Shown here in pieces: positions 7,493-14,978 of a DNA stretch of 29,488 nucleotides. The stretch lies in the NCBI GenBank assembly GCA_024404295.1, contig JAKSQE010000002.1, forward strand, positions 1-29,488, read 5' to 3'. The translations under genes and the position numbers were made by a program. This stretch comes from Oscillibacter sp. GTDB lineage: Bacteria; Bacillota; Clostridia; Oscillospirales; Oscillospiraceae. The stretch's first letter is position 1. Each line of letters starts with the position of its first letter. Under the pieces are notes generated by a model. The model did not search any database and was not told where the DNA came from. It saw only the letters and a program-made list of their open reading frames with translations.

Positions 7493-9721
7493 TTAACCGG
7501 CAGGACGGGAAACGCCCAATACGCCGGAAATTTGATTGAGCTTGTTGATCAGCGTCTGAAGCTGTGAGGTATTTTCGATTTTTACATCCAGACGAATGAT
7601 GGCAAAATTATCCTCTGTGCTGTGGGTGTTGATACCCAGCACGTATGTGTTGCTGGTAGAGAGTGCTGCAGAAATATCCAGCAGCAGATTGGCACGATCC
7701 TTGCAGACCACTTCAATGGTGGTGGGATAGGTTTCGTTGATATCGTCGCTCCAGGACACGTCGATCCAGCGACCGGCCTGACTGGGATCCTTACGCCGCT
7801 CCGCGGTGGCATTGGGACAGTCACAGCGGTGAACAGAGACGCCATATCCACGGGTAATAAAGCCAATGATCTTGTCACCGGGGACGGGAGTACAGCACTT
7901 GGAGAATTTGACGAGGCAGTTGTCCAGGCCCTCGACAATAATACCGTGCTCGCTGCGAGATGGCTTTTTGGGCTGCTTAGGTTGCTGCTTAGTCTCCGAG
8001 ACGTGCTGCTCCTCTTTGGCGGCGAGTTCGGCCTCCAGAAGCTGCTGCTCCTGCTTGCGGGCCTGCTGACGACGATTGATCTCGCCCTGCATGCGGCTGA
8101 CCGCCTTCTGGGCGCTAAAACCGCCGTATCCGATGGCGGCGTACATATCGTCCAGCGTGGGATAAGCCACCTTTTTCATCAGTTCCGGCAGAATGTCGGG
8201 ATCCATGACCTCTTTCATGGTCAAGCCGCAGTGCTTCAGCTCGGATTCAAAGGCAGAGCGTCCGTTGAGAATGTTTTCTTCTTTGCGCTCCTTTTTAAAC
8301 CACTGGCGGATCTTACTGCGTGCCTCGGTACTGTTCGCCATTTTCAGCCAGTCTCGGCTGGGACCTTTGGCGTTTTTGGAAGTTAGAAGCTCTACGAGGT
8401 CGCCGTTTTTCAGACTGTAATCCAGAGTGACGATCCGCCCGTTGACCTTGGCACCGATCATGCGATTGCCAACGGCGGAATGGATAGCATAAGCAAAGTC
8501 GATGGGGGTAGCGCCGGCGGGCAGGTTTTGCACATCGCCATTGGGCGTGAAGACAAACACCTTGTCGGAGAACATATCCACCTTCAGAGAATGGATAAAC
8601 TCTTCGGCGTCAGCGCCCTCCTGGTTTTCCAACAGGCGGCGAACCCACTCGTAGCGGCCCTCTGTGCCGGCACCCTGTCCGTTCTGCTTATACTTCCAGT
8701 GTGCGGCAACACCGTATTCGGCAATATCGTGCATCTCCATGGTGCGGATCTGCACCTCAAAGGGAATGCCGTCGGTGCCCATCACGGTGGTGTGCAGGCT
8801 CTGATAGCCGTTGGGCTTCGGCGTACCGATATAATCCTTAAAACGGCCCAGAATGGGCTTATACAGGTCGTGAATGACACCCAGAACATTGTAACAGTCG
8901 CCCATGCTGTCAACCACGACACGGAAAGCAAACAGGTCAAAAATCTCCTGCAAGTTCTTGTTCTGACTGAACATTTTGCGGTAGATAGAATAGGGATGCT
9001 TAATGCGACCGTAAATAATGTGCTTGATGTTCAGTTCGTTGAGGCGATCATCGATCTGCTTTTGCGTGCGTTCCATCAGCGCCTCGTGTTCGGGGCGCTT
9101 AGCATCCATCTTGGAAACGATTTCCGCATAAGCGATGGGATCCAAATACTTTAAAGATAAGTCCTCCAGCTCCCATTTGATACGTTGCATGCCCAAACGG
9201 TGGGCAATAGGAGCGTAGATCTCCATGGTCTCCAGAGATTTCTGCTTTTGCTTTTCAGGAGACTGGTACTCCATCGTGCGCATATTGTGCAGACGGTCGG
9301 AGATCTTGATGAGGATGACACGGATGTCCTTGTTCATAGCCAGAAGCATTTTGCGCAGATTCTCCATCTGCTCATCTTCCTTGGTGGCATATTGCATACG
9401 AGTCAGTTTGCTGACGCCCTCCACCAAATCGGCAATTACGGGAGAAAATTTCCGGGCAATATCTTCGTGGGTGGCAGAAGTGTCCTCAATGACATCATGA
9501 AGCAGTGCCGCCTCGATGGACTCGGAGTCCAGCTTCTGCTCGGCCACGATCTGCGCCACAGCCAGGGGATGAATAATGTAAGGCTCACCGCTTTTGCGCT
9601 TCTGGCTTTTGTGTGCCTCGTTTGCGAACTCAAATGCGGCGTGAATCTGTTGAAAATCCGCAGAGGGGTTGTATGCCCGTATGGTTTTTTCCAACTGCTC
9701 ATATTGTTCAAGGATGGTCAA
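7493..9721 (-). CDS. rel: Bifunctional (p)ppGpp synthetase/hydrolase Rel
   Basis: A full-length 742-residue long RSH protein. The N-terminal HD hydrolase domain has H-D at residues 75-76 in LLHDVIEDTS, so hydrolysis should work. The synthetase domain has RIKHPYSIYRKM and KPNGYQSLHTTV. It carries R-F-K-D, the charge pattern of bifunctional enzymes, rather than the E-x-D-D of synthetase-only RelA. A TGS domain follows (VFVFTPNGDVQNLPAGATPI), then a charged coiled linker (about 555-595), a conserved cysteine-rich segment (KCCTPVPGD, HRCDCPN) and a C-terminal ACT domain. The start is a TTG at 9721 with AAAGGAGGTG upstream. It overlaps the recJ stop by 4 bases (TTGA), so translation is likely coupled to recJ. 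In B. subtilis apt lies between recJ and rel, and it is absent here. Confidence 0.96.
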   Translation of the reverse strand: MTILEQYEQLEKTIRAYNPSADFQQIHAAFEFANEAHKSQKRKSGEPYIIHPLAVAQIVAEQKLDSESIEAALLHDVIEDTSATHEDIARKFSPVIADLVEGVSKLTRMQYATKEDEQMENLRKMLLAMNKDIRVILIKISDRLHNMRTMEYQSPEKQKQKSLETMEIYAPIAHRLGMQRIKWELEDLSLKYLDPIAYAEIVSKMDAKRPEHEALMERTQKQIDDRLNELNIKHIIYGRIKHPYSIYRKMFSQNKNLQEIFDLFAFRVVVDSMGDCYNVLGVIHDLYKPILGRFKDYIGTPKPNGYQSLHTTVMGTDGIPFEVQIRTMEMHDIAEYGVAAHWKYKQNGQGAGTEGRYEWVRRLLENQEGADAEEFIHSLKVDMFSDKVFVFTPNGDVQNLPAGATPIDFAYAIHSAVGNRMIGAKVNGRIVTLDYSLKNGDLVELLTSKNAKGPSRDWLKMANSTEARSKIRQWFKKERKEENILNGRSAFESELKHCGLTMKEVMDPDILPELMKKVAYPTLDDMYAAIGYGGFSAQKAVSRMQGEINRRQQARKQEQQLLEAELAAKEEQHVSETKQQPKQPKKPSRSEHGIIVEGLDNCLVKFSKCCTPVPGDKIIGFITRGYGVSVHRCDCPNATAERRKDPSQAGRWIDVSWSDDINETYPTTIEVVCKDRANLLLDISAALSTSNTYVLGINTHSTEDNFAIIRLDVKIENTSQLQTLINKLNQISGVLGVSRPAG

Positions 9722-11802
9722 GTTGCTGCACCTCCTTTATTGTGCAACCGGGAAAGATACGGAGAGGCAAAAAGATCAACCTTTCCGGAAATCGGATTTA
9801 GACAAAGGGTCAAATGCGAATCCTGCAAGTCAATGGAGATCAGGCCCCGCTCGTCAAAGACCAACAGCGCAAGAGCTGCCCGCAGGAACCCCTCGTTCCC
9901 TCCCACCTGTGCCGCTAAGCTGCGCAGATAGGGCAACAGGTCTACCTCGGCTTTACCCTGCTTCAAGTGCCGATCCAGAATCCGCCAGTAAGCAGAAAAC
10001 TGATCACGGGAGGCTTGCAGGCGACTGATCTCCTGCGGGGTTAGAGGCAGGCCGTCCACCAACCGCTGTAACAGGGAGAGGGATTCTGCTTCGTGGTGGC
10101 TGGGGGAGAGAGAAGGACGGATATCTACCAGCTGCAACTGCAGCGTTGTGTTGTTTCGGAAGGTGTTGGCTTGCAGATAAAAAGCCACATCCACGCGGCT
10201 GCCCAGTTCGATCTGCTGAGCAGAATCCGGGACAGAGAAGAAAATGGCATCAAAGTGGTTTGGCCCCTTAGACAGGCGAAGCTTTAAATGCTTTCCTTGC
10301 CCCACGGTGGCAACAGAGTCCACAGTAGCACCCAACAGTGCAAACACAGGGCGAGGATTACCGGCGCCATAGGGTTCCAGCTGTGCAAGATGATCGACCT
10401 GTTCCAATGTCATGTCCGCAGGATTGGTGATGGCAGCATCAATGTCCAAAGAGCTCACGGGGCGTTCGCCACCGGAAACAGAACGGACATAGCGGTTCAT
10501 GCGGACACGGAACGCATCAATATTGCTTTCCGCAATGGTGAAACCGGCTGCCAATTCATGGCCGCCAAAGCCCTCCAACAGGTCAGAACAGGATTCCAGC
10601 GCGGCAAAGAGATTAAATCCACCGTAAGAACGGCAAGAACCTTTGCCGGAGCCGTCTTTCAGATGAATCATAAAGCTGGGAGCAGCGTATTTCTCGCTCA
10701 AACGAGAGGCGACAATGCCTACCACACCCTGATGCCACTCCTCGCTGGACAAAACCAGGGCGTTACGTTCTTCTGCACGGAGGCGCTCAATTTTCTTTAT
10801 AGCATCCACGCAGATGGCCTGTTCCACTTCCTGCCGTTCCCGATTCAGGTCACACAGCTGCCGTGCCAACACTTCTGCCACGGCAGGATCGCTTTCTTCC
10901 AACAGATCAGCAGCCAGATCTGCGGCGCCCATCCGGCCTGCGGCATTGATTCTGGGCGCCAATACAAAGCCGATTTGGATGGAAGTAATGGGTTTGCCCA
11001 ATAAGCCGGCCTCCCGCAGCAGGGCGTGAATGCCAACAAAGTCCGCATGATCCAGAGACTCCAGACCGCAGGAAACAATGGTGCGGTTTTCGCCCTCCAT
11101 CCGCATCACGTCGGCAATGGTTCCGATGGATGCTAAGGTGCAGTAGCGAGAAAAAAGTGCATCTTCGCGGTTCTCGCCACCCAAGGCCAATACCAGTTTC
11201 AACGCGACGCCGACGCCTGCTAAATGTTTGAAGGGATACGGACAATCCGGGCGGTGAGGATCCACCACTGCCACAGCGGGCGGCAGGATCTCCTTGCACT
11301 CATGGTGGTCAGTTACAACGACATCCATACCGATGGACGAAGCAAATGCGATTTCTTCATTGCCGGTAATGCCGCAGTCTACCGTGACCATCAGCGTGGC
11401 TCCCTGATTGCGCAGAAAACGGATCGCTTCCTGAGAAAGGCCGTAGCCCTCATCGATGCGGCGCGGAATATAACGCAGACAATTAGCACCGCAGCTCTTC
11501 AAATAGTCCGACAGCAGAACCGTGGGAGTGATGCCATCTACATCATAGTCGCCAAATACAGCAATCGTTTCCCCAGCGCTGATGGCTTGCTGAATGCGGG
11601 CAACTGCCTTATCCATGTCTTTCATCAACATGGGGGAATGACTCAATTGCCGCTCGTGTTCCAGAGCCTCTGCGGCAGCTTCCAAAGTGTTGATTCCACG
11701 GGCTGCCAGAACAGTGGATAGAAGGGCGGGATATCCGGCAGAGCATAAGTGGGCGACATCTTCTTCGGCCGCGGTGCCGATATTCCACTTCTGATATTTC
11801 AT
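9718..11802 (-). CDS. recJ: Single-stranded-DNA-specific exonuclease RecJ
   Basis: A 694-residue DHH-family exonuclease. Motif I is F-G-D-Y-D-V-D-G at residues 83-90. MVTVDCGITGNEE and VVTDHHECKE (the DHH motif) follow, and then the DHHA1 region, which includes the GSGKGSCRSYGGFNL and GGHELAAGFTI segments. A C-terminal OB-fold-like and accessory segment completes the protein. RecJ degrades ssDNA 5' to 3' in recombination and repair. I chose the ATG at 11802 (protein start MKYQKWNIGTAAEEDV), preceded by AAAGGGGGCG. The open frame extends upstream to 11979, but those residues are unlike RecJ and would run through the promoter. It overlaps rel by 4 bases and heads the long minus-strand cluster. 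Confidence 0.95.
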   Translation of the reverse strand: MKYQKWNIGTAAEEDVAHLCSAGYPALLSTVLAARGINTLEAAAEALEHERQLSHSPMLMKDMDKAVARIQQAISAGETIAVFGDYDVDGITPTVLLSDYLKSCGANCLRYIPRRIDEGYGLSQEAIRFLRNQGATLMVTVDCGITGNEEIAFASSIGMDVVVTDHHECKEILPPAVAVVDPHRPDCPYPFKHLAGVGVALKLVLALGGENREDALFSRYCTLASIGTIADVMRMEGENRTIVSCGLESLDHADFVGIHALLREAGLLGKPITSIQIGFVLAPRINAAGRMGAADLAADLLEESDPAVAEVLARQLCDLNRERQEVEQAICVDAIKKIERLRAEERNALVLSSEEWHQGVVGIVASRLSEKYAAPSFMIHLKDGSGKGSCRSYGGFNLFAALESCSDLLEGFGGHELAAGFTIAESNIDAFRVRMNRYVRSVSGGERPVSSLDIDAAITNPADMTLEQVDHLAQLEPYGAGNPRPVFALLGATVDSVATVGQGKHLKLRLSKGPNHFDAIFFSVPDSAQQIELGSRVDVAFYLQANTFRNNTTLQLQLVDIRPSLSPSHHEAESLSLLQRLVDGLPLTPQEISRLQASRDQFSAYWRILDRHLKQGKAEVDLLPYLRSLAAQVGGNEGFLRAALALLVFDERGLISIDLQDSHLTLCLNPISGKVDLFASPYLSRLHNKGGAAT

Positions 11803-11868
11803 AAATGAGTCGCCCCCTTTCTTGTGCGGTTTTATGCCAAAACAGAATAAAGACATTTTAACTAATAA

Positions 11869-11897
11869 AGTATAGCAGAAAAAGCCGTCAAGGTAAA
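11869..11897 (-). promoter_or_regulatory. Sigma-A type promoter for recJ-rel cluster
   Basis: A -35 box TTTACC (11897-11892), a 17-base spacer and a -10 box TATACT (11874-11869) with a TGC extension just upstream of the -10. The start of transcription should fall near 11862, about 60 bases before the recJ ATG. A CcpA/LacI-like imperfect palindrome (TGTGAGCGCTTCCG, 11904-11917) sits just upstream of the -35. Confidence 0.65.
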
Positions 11898-11964
11898 GTA
11901 AAATGTGAGCGCTTCCGAGAGAGAAAAAAGGAAGCGAAAAGCAAATTTTGCCGACAGAGAATGT

Positions 11965-11993
11965 TTGACGCCACACCATATTTTTGCTAAGAT
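11965..11993 (+). promoter_or_regulatory. Sigma-A type promoter for the SLH protein gene
   Basis: TTGACG (11965-11970), exactly 17 bases, then TAAGAT (11988-11993), preceded by TGC as an extended -10. It lies 31 bases upstream of the ATG at 12024, with AAGGAG in between. The recJ promoter points the opposite way about 70 bases to the left. Confidence 0.75.
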
Positions 11994-12023
11994 GAATACG
12001 ACTTCGTAAAAAGGAGAAACGCG

Positions 12024-13475
12024 ATGAGCAAAAGAACGTTTCGAAGACTGGGAGCCTGTATTTGTCTATGTGTTATGCTGATGGGGCAAGTGACATTGCC
12101 GGCGCATGCAGCAAAATTTAAAGACGTGTCCTCCGGTTTCTGGGCGGCTAATGAAATCAATCGTTGCGTGGAACTTGGCTTTTTTAAAGGCCAGCAAGCG
12201 GACCGATTTGGCGTAGGAGCGCCGATGACCCGTGCTTCTTTCGCAGTTGTTTTATGCCGCTTTTTTAATTGGAAGGTGACCACACCTGCGCATTCTGTCT
12301 TTTCCGATGTTTCGGAAAAAGCGTGGTATGCTCCGGAATTGCAGGCTGCCTATGAAAATGGTGTATTTGCGCAGCAGGGTAAGCTGTTTCGCCCGGATGA
12401 CCCTATCACACGAGGGGAAATAGCGGTTGCGCTGGTTCGTGCGCTGGGATACGGACCTTTAGCAGCTACAGCAGCAGAAGAGCCCCTTGCACTTCGTGAC
12501 GTATATACAAACCGCGGCTATATTGCAATCGCATATGAGCTGGGTCTGGTGACTGGCTATGCAAATAAAATCTTTTTACCGAATCAATCCGCCACCCGCG
12601 AGCAAGTTGCCGTGATGCTGATTCGAATGTACGACAAGCTTCATCAGACGGAAAGTGCGATGGCAGTTGCAGCAAAAGGCGATAAGCTGACCAATATGGA
12701 AAAGATCAAGATCGTTGCAGTATCTGCAGCGAAACTTTCGGAAGGAAAAACCGCAGCCCTTTCAGAGACCATGGGGCGAACGGAAGAAAAGTCCTTGACG
12801 CAACAGATCCACGAGGCGGGCAAGACAGCGCTTTTACACATTACGGGATCAGGCGCGCTGAAGGCTGATCCGAGTGAGGTAGCAGCATTGGTGGCGCAAC
12901 GGGTCACCGAAAGGGGCTACGAGGGTGCGTATTTGGATCTTGCATACAATGGATCCGAAAGCAGCCAACTCGTCCAATTGGTCTCCGAAGTGCGAAAGGC
13001 GATGCCGAAACAGAAAATCTATGTAGCCATTGACGGCACGGACAAAGATCATCTCTCAGATTACCATGCGCTCAGCAGTACAGTGGATCAACTTGTGGTG
13101 AAAATTCCCGCAAAAGAGCAGATCACTAATAGTTTTCCGATTGCGGTAATGGAGCCGATGGATGTGACCTATGTTGCGCTGACTACGTTGCGCCGTCAGA
13201 TCCCGGCAGAAAAGCTGATTTTGCAGATTACGACTACCGGCTCGGCCTGGAATGGCAGCAGAAAACGTGGAGAGATGGGAGCCACAGAAATTCAGAAGCT
13301 GCAGCAGGGCGCAACTTCCTATCAGTCGGAGCAATATTCCACCGCCTATCTGCGCAGCGGCAGTACCACAGTTTGGTACCTGGGTGCGGCTGGAATTCAG
13401 TCCAGAACACAGATGGCCACCTCGTTGGGAGCTCAGGGAGTTTGCTACAGCAGTCTGAATGGACTATTTCAATAA
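12024..13475 (+). CDS. Secreted SLH-domain protein with a degenerate GH18-like C-terminal domain
   Basis: A 483-residue protein with a signal peptide (basic start MSKRTFRRLG, hydrophobic core, A-H-A before Ala30). Three SLH repeats follow at about 31-75, 92-137 and 156-203, each with the F-x-D-V or equivalent opening and a late T-R motif (PMTRASFA, PITRGEIA, SATREQVA). These usually anchor a protein to pyruvylated secondary cell-wall polymer. After a linker, residues about 225-483 resemble the TIM-barrel of GH18 spore/peptidoglycan glucosidases of the SleL/YaaH kind, including a C-terminal segment ending in LGAQGVCYSS. The catalytic motif is altered: R-G-Y-E-G-A-Y-L-D-L-A-Y at 297-308 has Ala307 where the acid glutamate is expected. 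Hydrolase activity is therefore doubtful, and a binding role is more likely. It stands alone with its own promoter and terminator, divergent from recJ. Confidence 0.85.
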   Translation: MSKRTFRRLGACICLCVMLMGQVTLPAHAAKFKDVSSGFWAANEINRCVELGFFKGQQADRFGVGAPMTRASFAVVLCRFFNWKVTTPAHSVFSDVSEKAWYAPELQAAYENGVFAQQGKLFRPDDPITRGEIAVALVRALGYGPLAATAAEEPLALRDVYTNRGYIAIAYELGLVTGYANKIFLPNQSATREQVAVMLIRMYDKLHQTESAMAVAAKGDKLTNMEKIKIVAVSAAKLSEGKTAALSETMGRTEEKSLTQQIHEAGKTALLHITGSGALKADPSEVAALVAQRVTERGYEGAYLDLAYNGSESSQLVQLVSEVRKAMPKQKIYVAIDGTDKDHLSDYHALSSTVDQLVVKIPAKEQITNSFPIAVMEPMDVTYVALTTLRRQIPAEKLILQITTTGSAWNGSRKRGEMGATEIQKLQQGATSYQSEQYSTAYLRSGSTTVWYLGAAGIQSRTQMATSLGAQGVCYSSLNGLFQ

Positions 13476-13482
13476 ATAAACA

Positions 13483-13518
13483 GGGAATCCCATGCTACTT
13501 GCAGGGATTCCCGTTTTT
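13483..13518 (+). terminator. Terminator of the SLH protein gene
   Basis: A 9-bp stem GGGAATCCC / GGGATTCCC (13483-13491 with 13504-13512) with a 12-base loop, then GTTTTTAT. It starts 8 bases after the stop codon. Confidence 0.85.
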
Positions 13519-13533
13519 ATGAAGGAATAAATC

Positions 13534-13566
13534 AGAGGAGCAGTTGTGAACTGCTCCTCTGGTTTT
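13534..13566. terminator. Hairpin between convergent SLH and HAD genes
   Basis: A perfect 12-bp stem AGAGGAGCAGTT / AACTGCTCCTCT (13534-13545 with 13549-13560) with a 3-base loop. The plus-strand side is followed by GGTTTTATG. The minus-strand side has only a poor T-tract (GATTTATT). It probably ends the HAD operon and backs up the SLH terminator. Confidence 0.65.
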
Positions 13567-13579
13567 ATGTAAGAATCGA

Positions 13580-14335
13580 TTACTTGCCCTGAGCGTCCTT
13601 CAGGATGGTGTAAACATCGTAAATGTCTTCGATGGAATAGGTGGGCTTAACTTCGGAACTAATGCCCACATCGCGAGAAGCGGTCAGGAAAGAGTGAATG
13701 TGGAAGGTGGCACCGAAGCCCATCTTCTGGGGACCAACAACGTCGCGGGAGAACGTATCACCCACATAGGCGCAGTTGGCAGGATCGCTCTGCATCTGCA
13801 GCAGGGAGACCTGGAAAATGTGGTGATGAGGCTTGCGATAACCGGCGACAGAAGACAGAGTCACATCGTCAAAGTAGTCGCGGATGCCGTACTCTTTCAG
13901 AATATCAAACACTTGGAACAAGCTTGCGGTGTTGCTGATGACGCCCAGACGCAGACCCAGGCTCTTCAGACCCTCCAGCATTTCCTTCACACGGGGACGC
14001 AGAGAGCGGTGATAATATACCACTTCCCACATATGAGCCAGCTCCTCGGCGAAATCATATACGTCGTCATAGCTCAGACCGAAATCGGTCAAAACATAGT
14101 TGCCCCAAATCTCCTCGGGCTTCAGCTCACGGTTCGTGGGGCCACGATATGCGGCATAACGATCCCAGCCATCAGCCAATTTCTGCTTGGCAGAGGCAAT
14201 GGTTTCGTCCTTCTGCTCAAAGCCATGAGCCTTCAGGATACGGAGAACTTCAGCAGCGGAAGCGTCCTTGCTGGCGTCATCTACATAGATGTCTTCCAGG
14301 GTTCCGCCCATGTCAAACAATACGGTATCGATCAT
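13580..14335 (-). CDS. HAD-superfamily hydrolase
   Basis: A 251-residue cytoplasmic protein with HAD motifs. Motif I is F-D-M-G-G-T-L with nucleophile Asp8, motif II G-V-I-S-N-T-A-S, motif III lysine in G-Y-R-K-P, and motif IV Y-V-G-D-T-F-S-R-D. A helical cap lies between motifs I and II (about residues 15-110), as in the dehalogenase/phosphatase subfamily. Position 10, usually an acid/base aspartate in phosphatases, is glycine, so the chemistry may be weak or different. It is the last gene of the importer operon, 19 bases after a small membrane protein. A role on an imported phosphorylated or otherwise activated compound is an inference from that context only. The substrate is unknown. Confidence 0.85.
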   Translation of the reverse strand: MIDTVLFDMGGTLEDIYVDDASKDASAAEVLRILKAHGFEQKDETIASAKQKLADGWDRYAAYRGPTNRELKPEEIWGNYVLTDFGLSYDDVYDFAEELAHMWEVVYYHRSLRPRVKEMLEGLKSLGLRLGVISNTASLFQVFDILKEYGIRDYFDDVTLSSVAGYRKPHHHIFQVSLLQMQSDPANCAYVGDTFSRDVVGPQKMGFGATFHIHSFLTASRDVGISSEVKPTYSIEDIYDVYTILKDAQGK

Positions 14336-14354
14336 AAAACTTTTACCTCACAGC

Positions 14355-14879
14355 TTAGAGTTGTTTTTGTTTCCGCTTCCAATAGCGGTAATATAAATAT
14401 ATAGCTACCGAACAGCCCAAAAGAAGGGGCGCCGATATGAGCATCAGAAAGACGTGCAAAAATGCAATGATTTGAGCACTTTCTCCCCAAAGCAGAATGA
14501 TCATAGTAATAAATGCAGCCAGAGAAATCACGAAAAGCCAAATATAAGACGCGAGCATCATGCGTTTTTCGCCAAAAATTAGCCATGAAATACTGCAAAC
14601 GCCTGTGCCGAGAGCGGCAGGCAGGACAGATTCAGCAATATTCTCTACAACGGGAGGAAAACCGCTTAAAATTGTATGAAGCGGATCGATCATCAAATAA
14701 AATGCTGCGACATAAACGAGCGCAAAAACGAAACTTAAACAAAAGGAATTCAGCATCAAAGTGCTCTTGACGTGACCGTTTTCGGTTAGGCGGAAGGCGC
14801 TCCAGAATTTTTCGGCGCGTTCACTTTGCCGGCGCTCCCGTTCCGACTTTCTTATCTGATTGTAGGGATCTTTTTCCAT
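14355..14879 (-). CDS. Small integral membrane protein of unknown function
   Basis: A 174-residue protein I do not recognise. A charged cytoplasmic N-terminus (about residues 1-30, rich in R, E and K) is followed by four hydrophobic segments at roughly 43-64, 82-104, 109-131 and 139-166, ending in a basic tail (YRYWKRKQKQL). No catalytic motif is visible. The start at 14879 has GGAGG only 4 bases upstream, which is close but usable. It lies between the lipoprotein gene of an ABC importer (99 bases upstream, with a large hairpin in the gap) and a HAD hydrolase (19 bases downstream). It could be an accessory of transport, or an independent pair with the HAD gene. Confidence 0.75.
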   Translation of the reverse strand: MEKDPYNQIRKSERERRQSERAEKFWSAFRLTENGHVKSTLMLNSFCLSFVFALVYVAAFYLMIDPLHTILSGFPPVVENIAESVLPAALGTGVCSISWLIFGEKRMMLASYIWLFVISLAAFITMIILLWGESAQIIAFLHVFLMLISAPLLLGCSVAIYLYYRYWKRKQKQL

Positions 14880-14916
14880 GGAGCCTCCTGCTTGCGATGA
14901 TGGTAGGTTTTAAGGG

Positions 14917-14946
14917 ATAGGCGGGCGATTTTCATCGCCCGCCTAT
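14917..14946 (-). terminator. Strong hairpin between importer lipoprotein gene and membrane-protein gene
   Basis: A perfect 13-bp stem ATAGGCGGGCGAT / ATCGCCCGCCTAT (14917-14929 with 14934-14946) with a 4-base loop. On the minus strand it is followed by CCCTTAAAAC, which is not a proper T-tract. It may therefore stabilise the 3' end of the importer mRNA or terminate only partly. Confidence 0.55.
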
Positions 14947-14978
14947 TCATTTTCGTTTAATTTTTGGTTGTATTCAGA

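Noticed and set aside
11803..11979. N-terminal extension of RecJ by 59 residues
   Set aside because: The extension would be read through the recJ promoter and is unlike RecJ. The ATG at 11802 has a proper ribosome binding site and gives the family's usual start.
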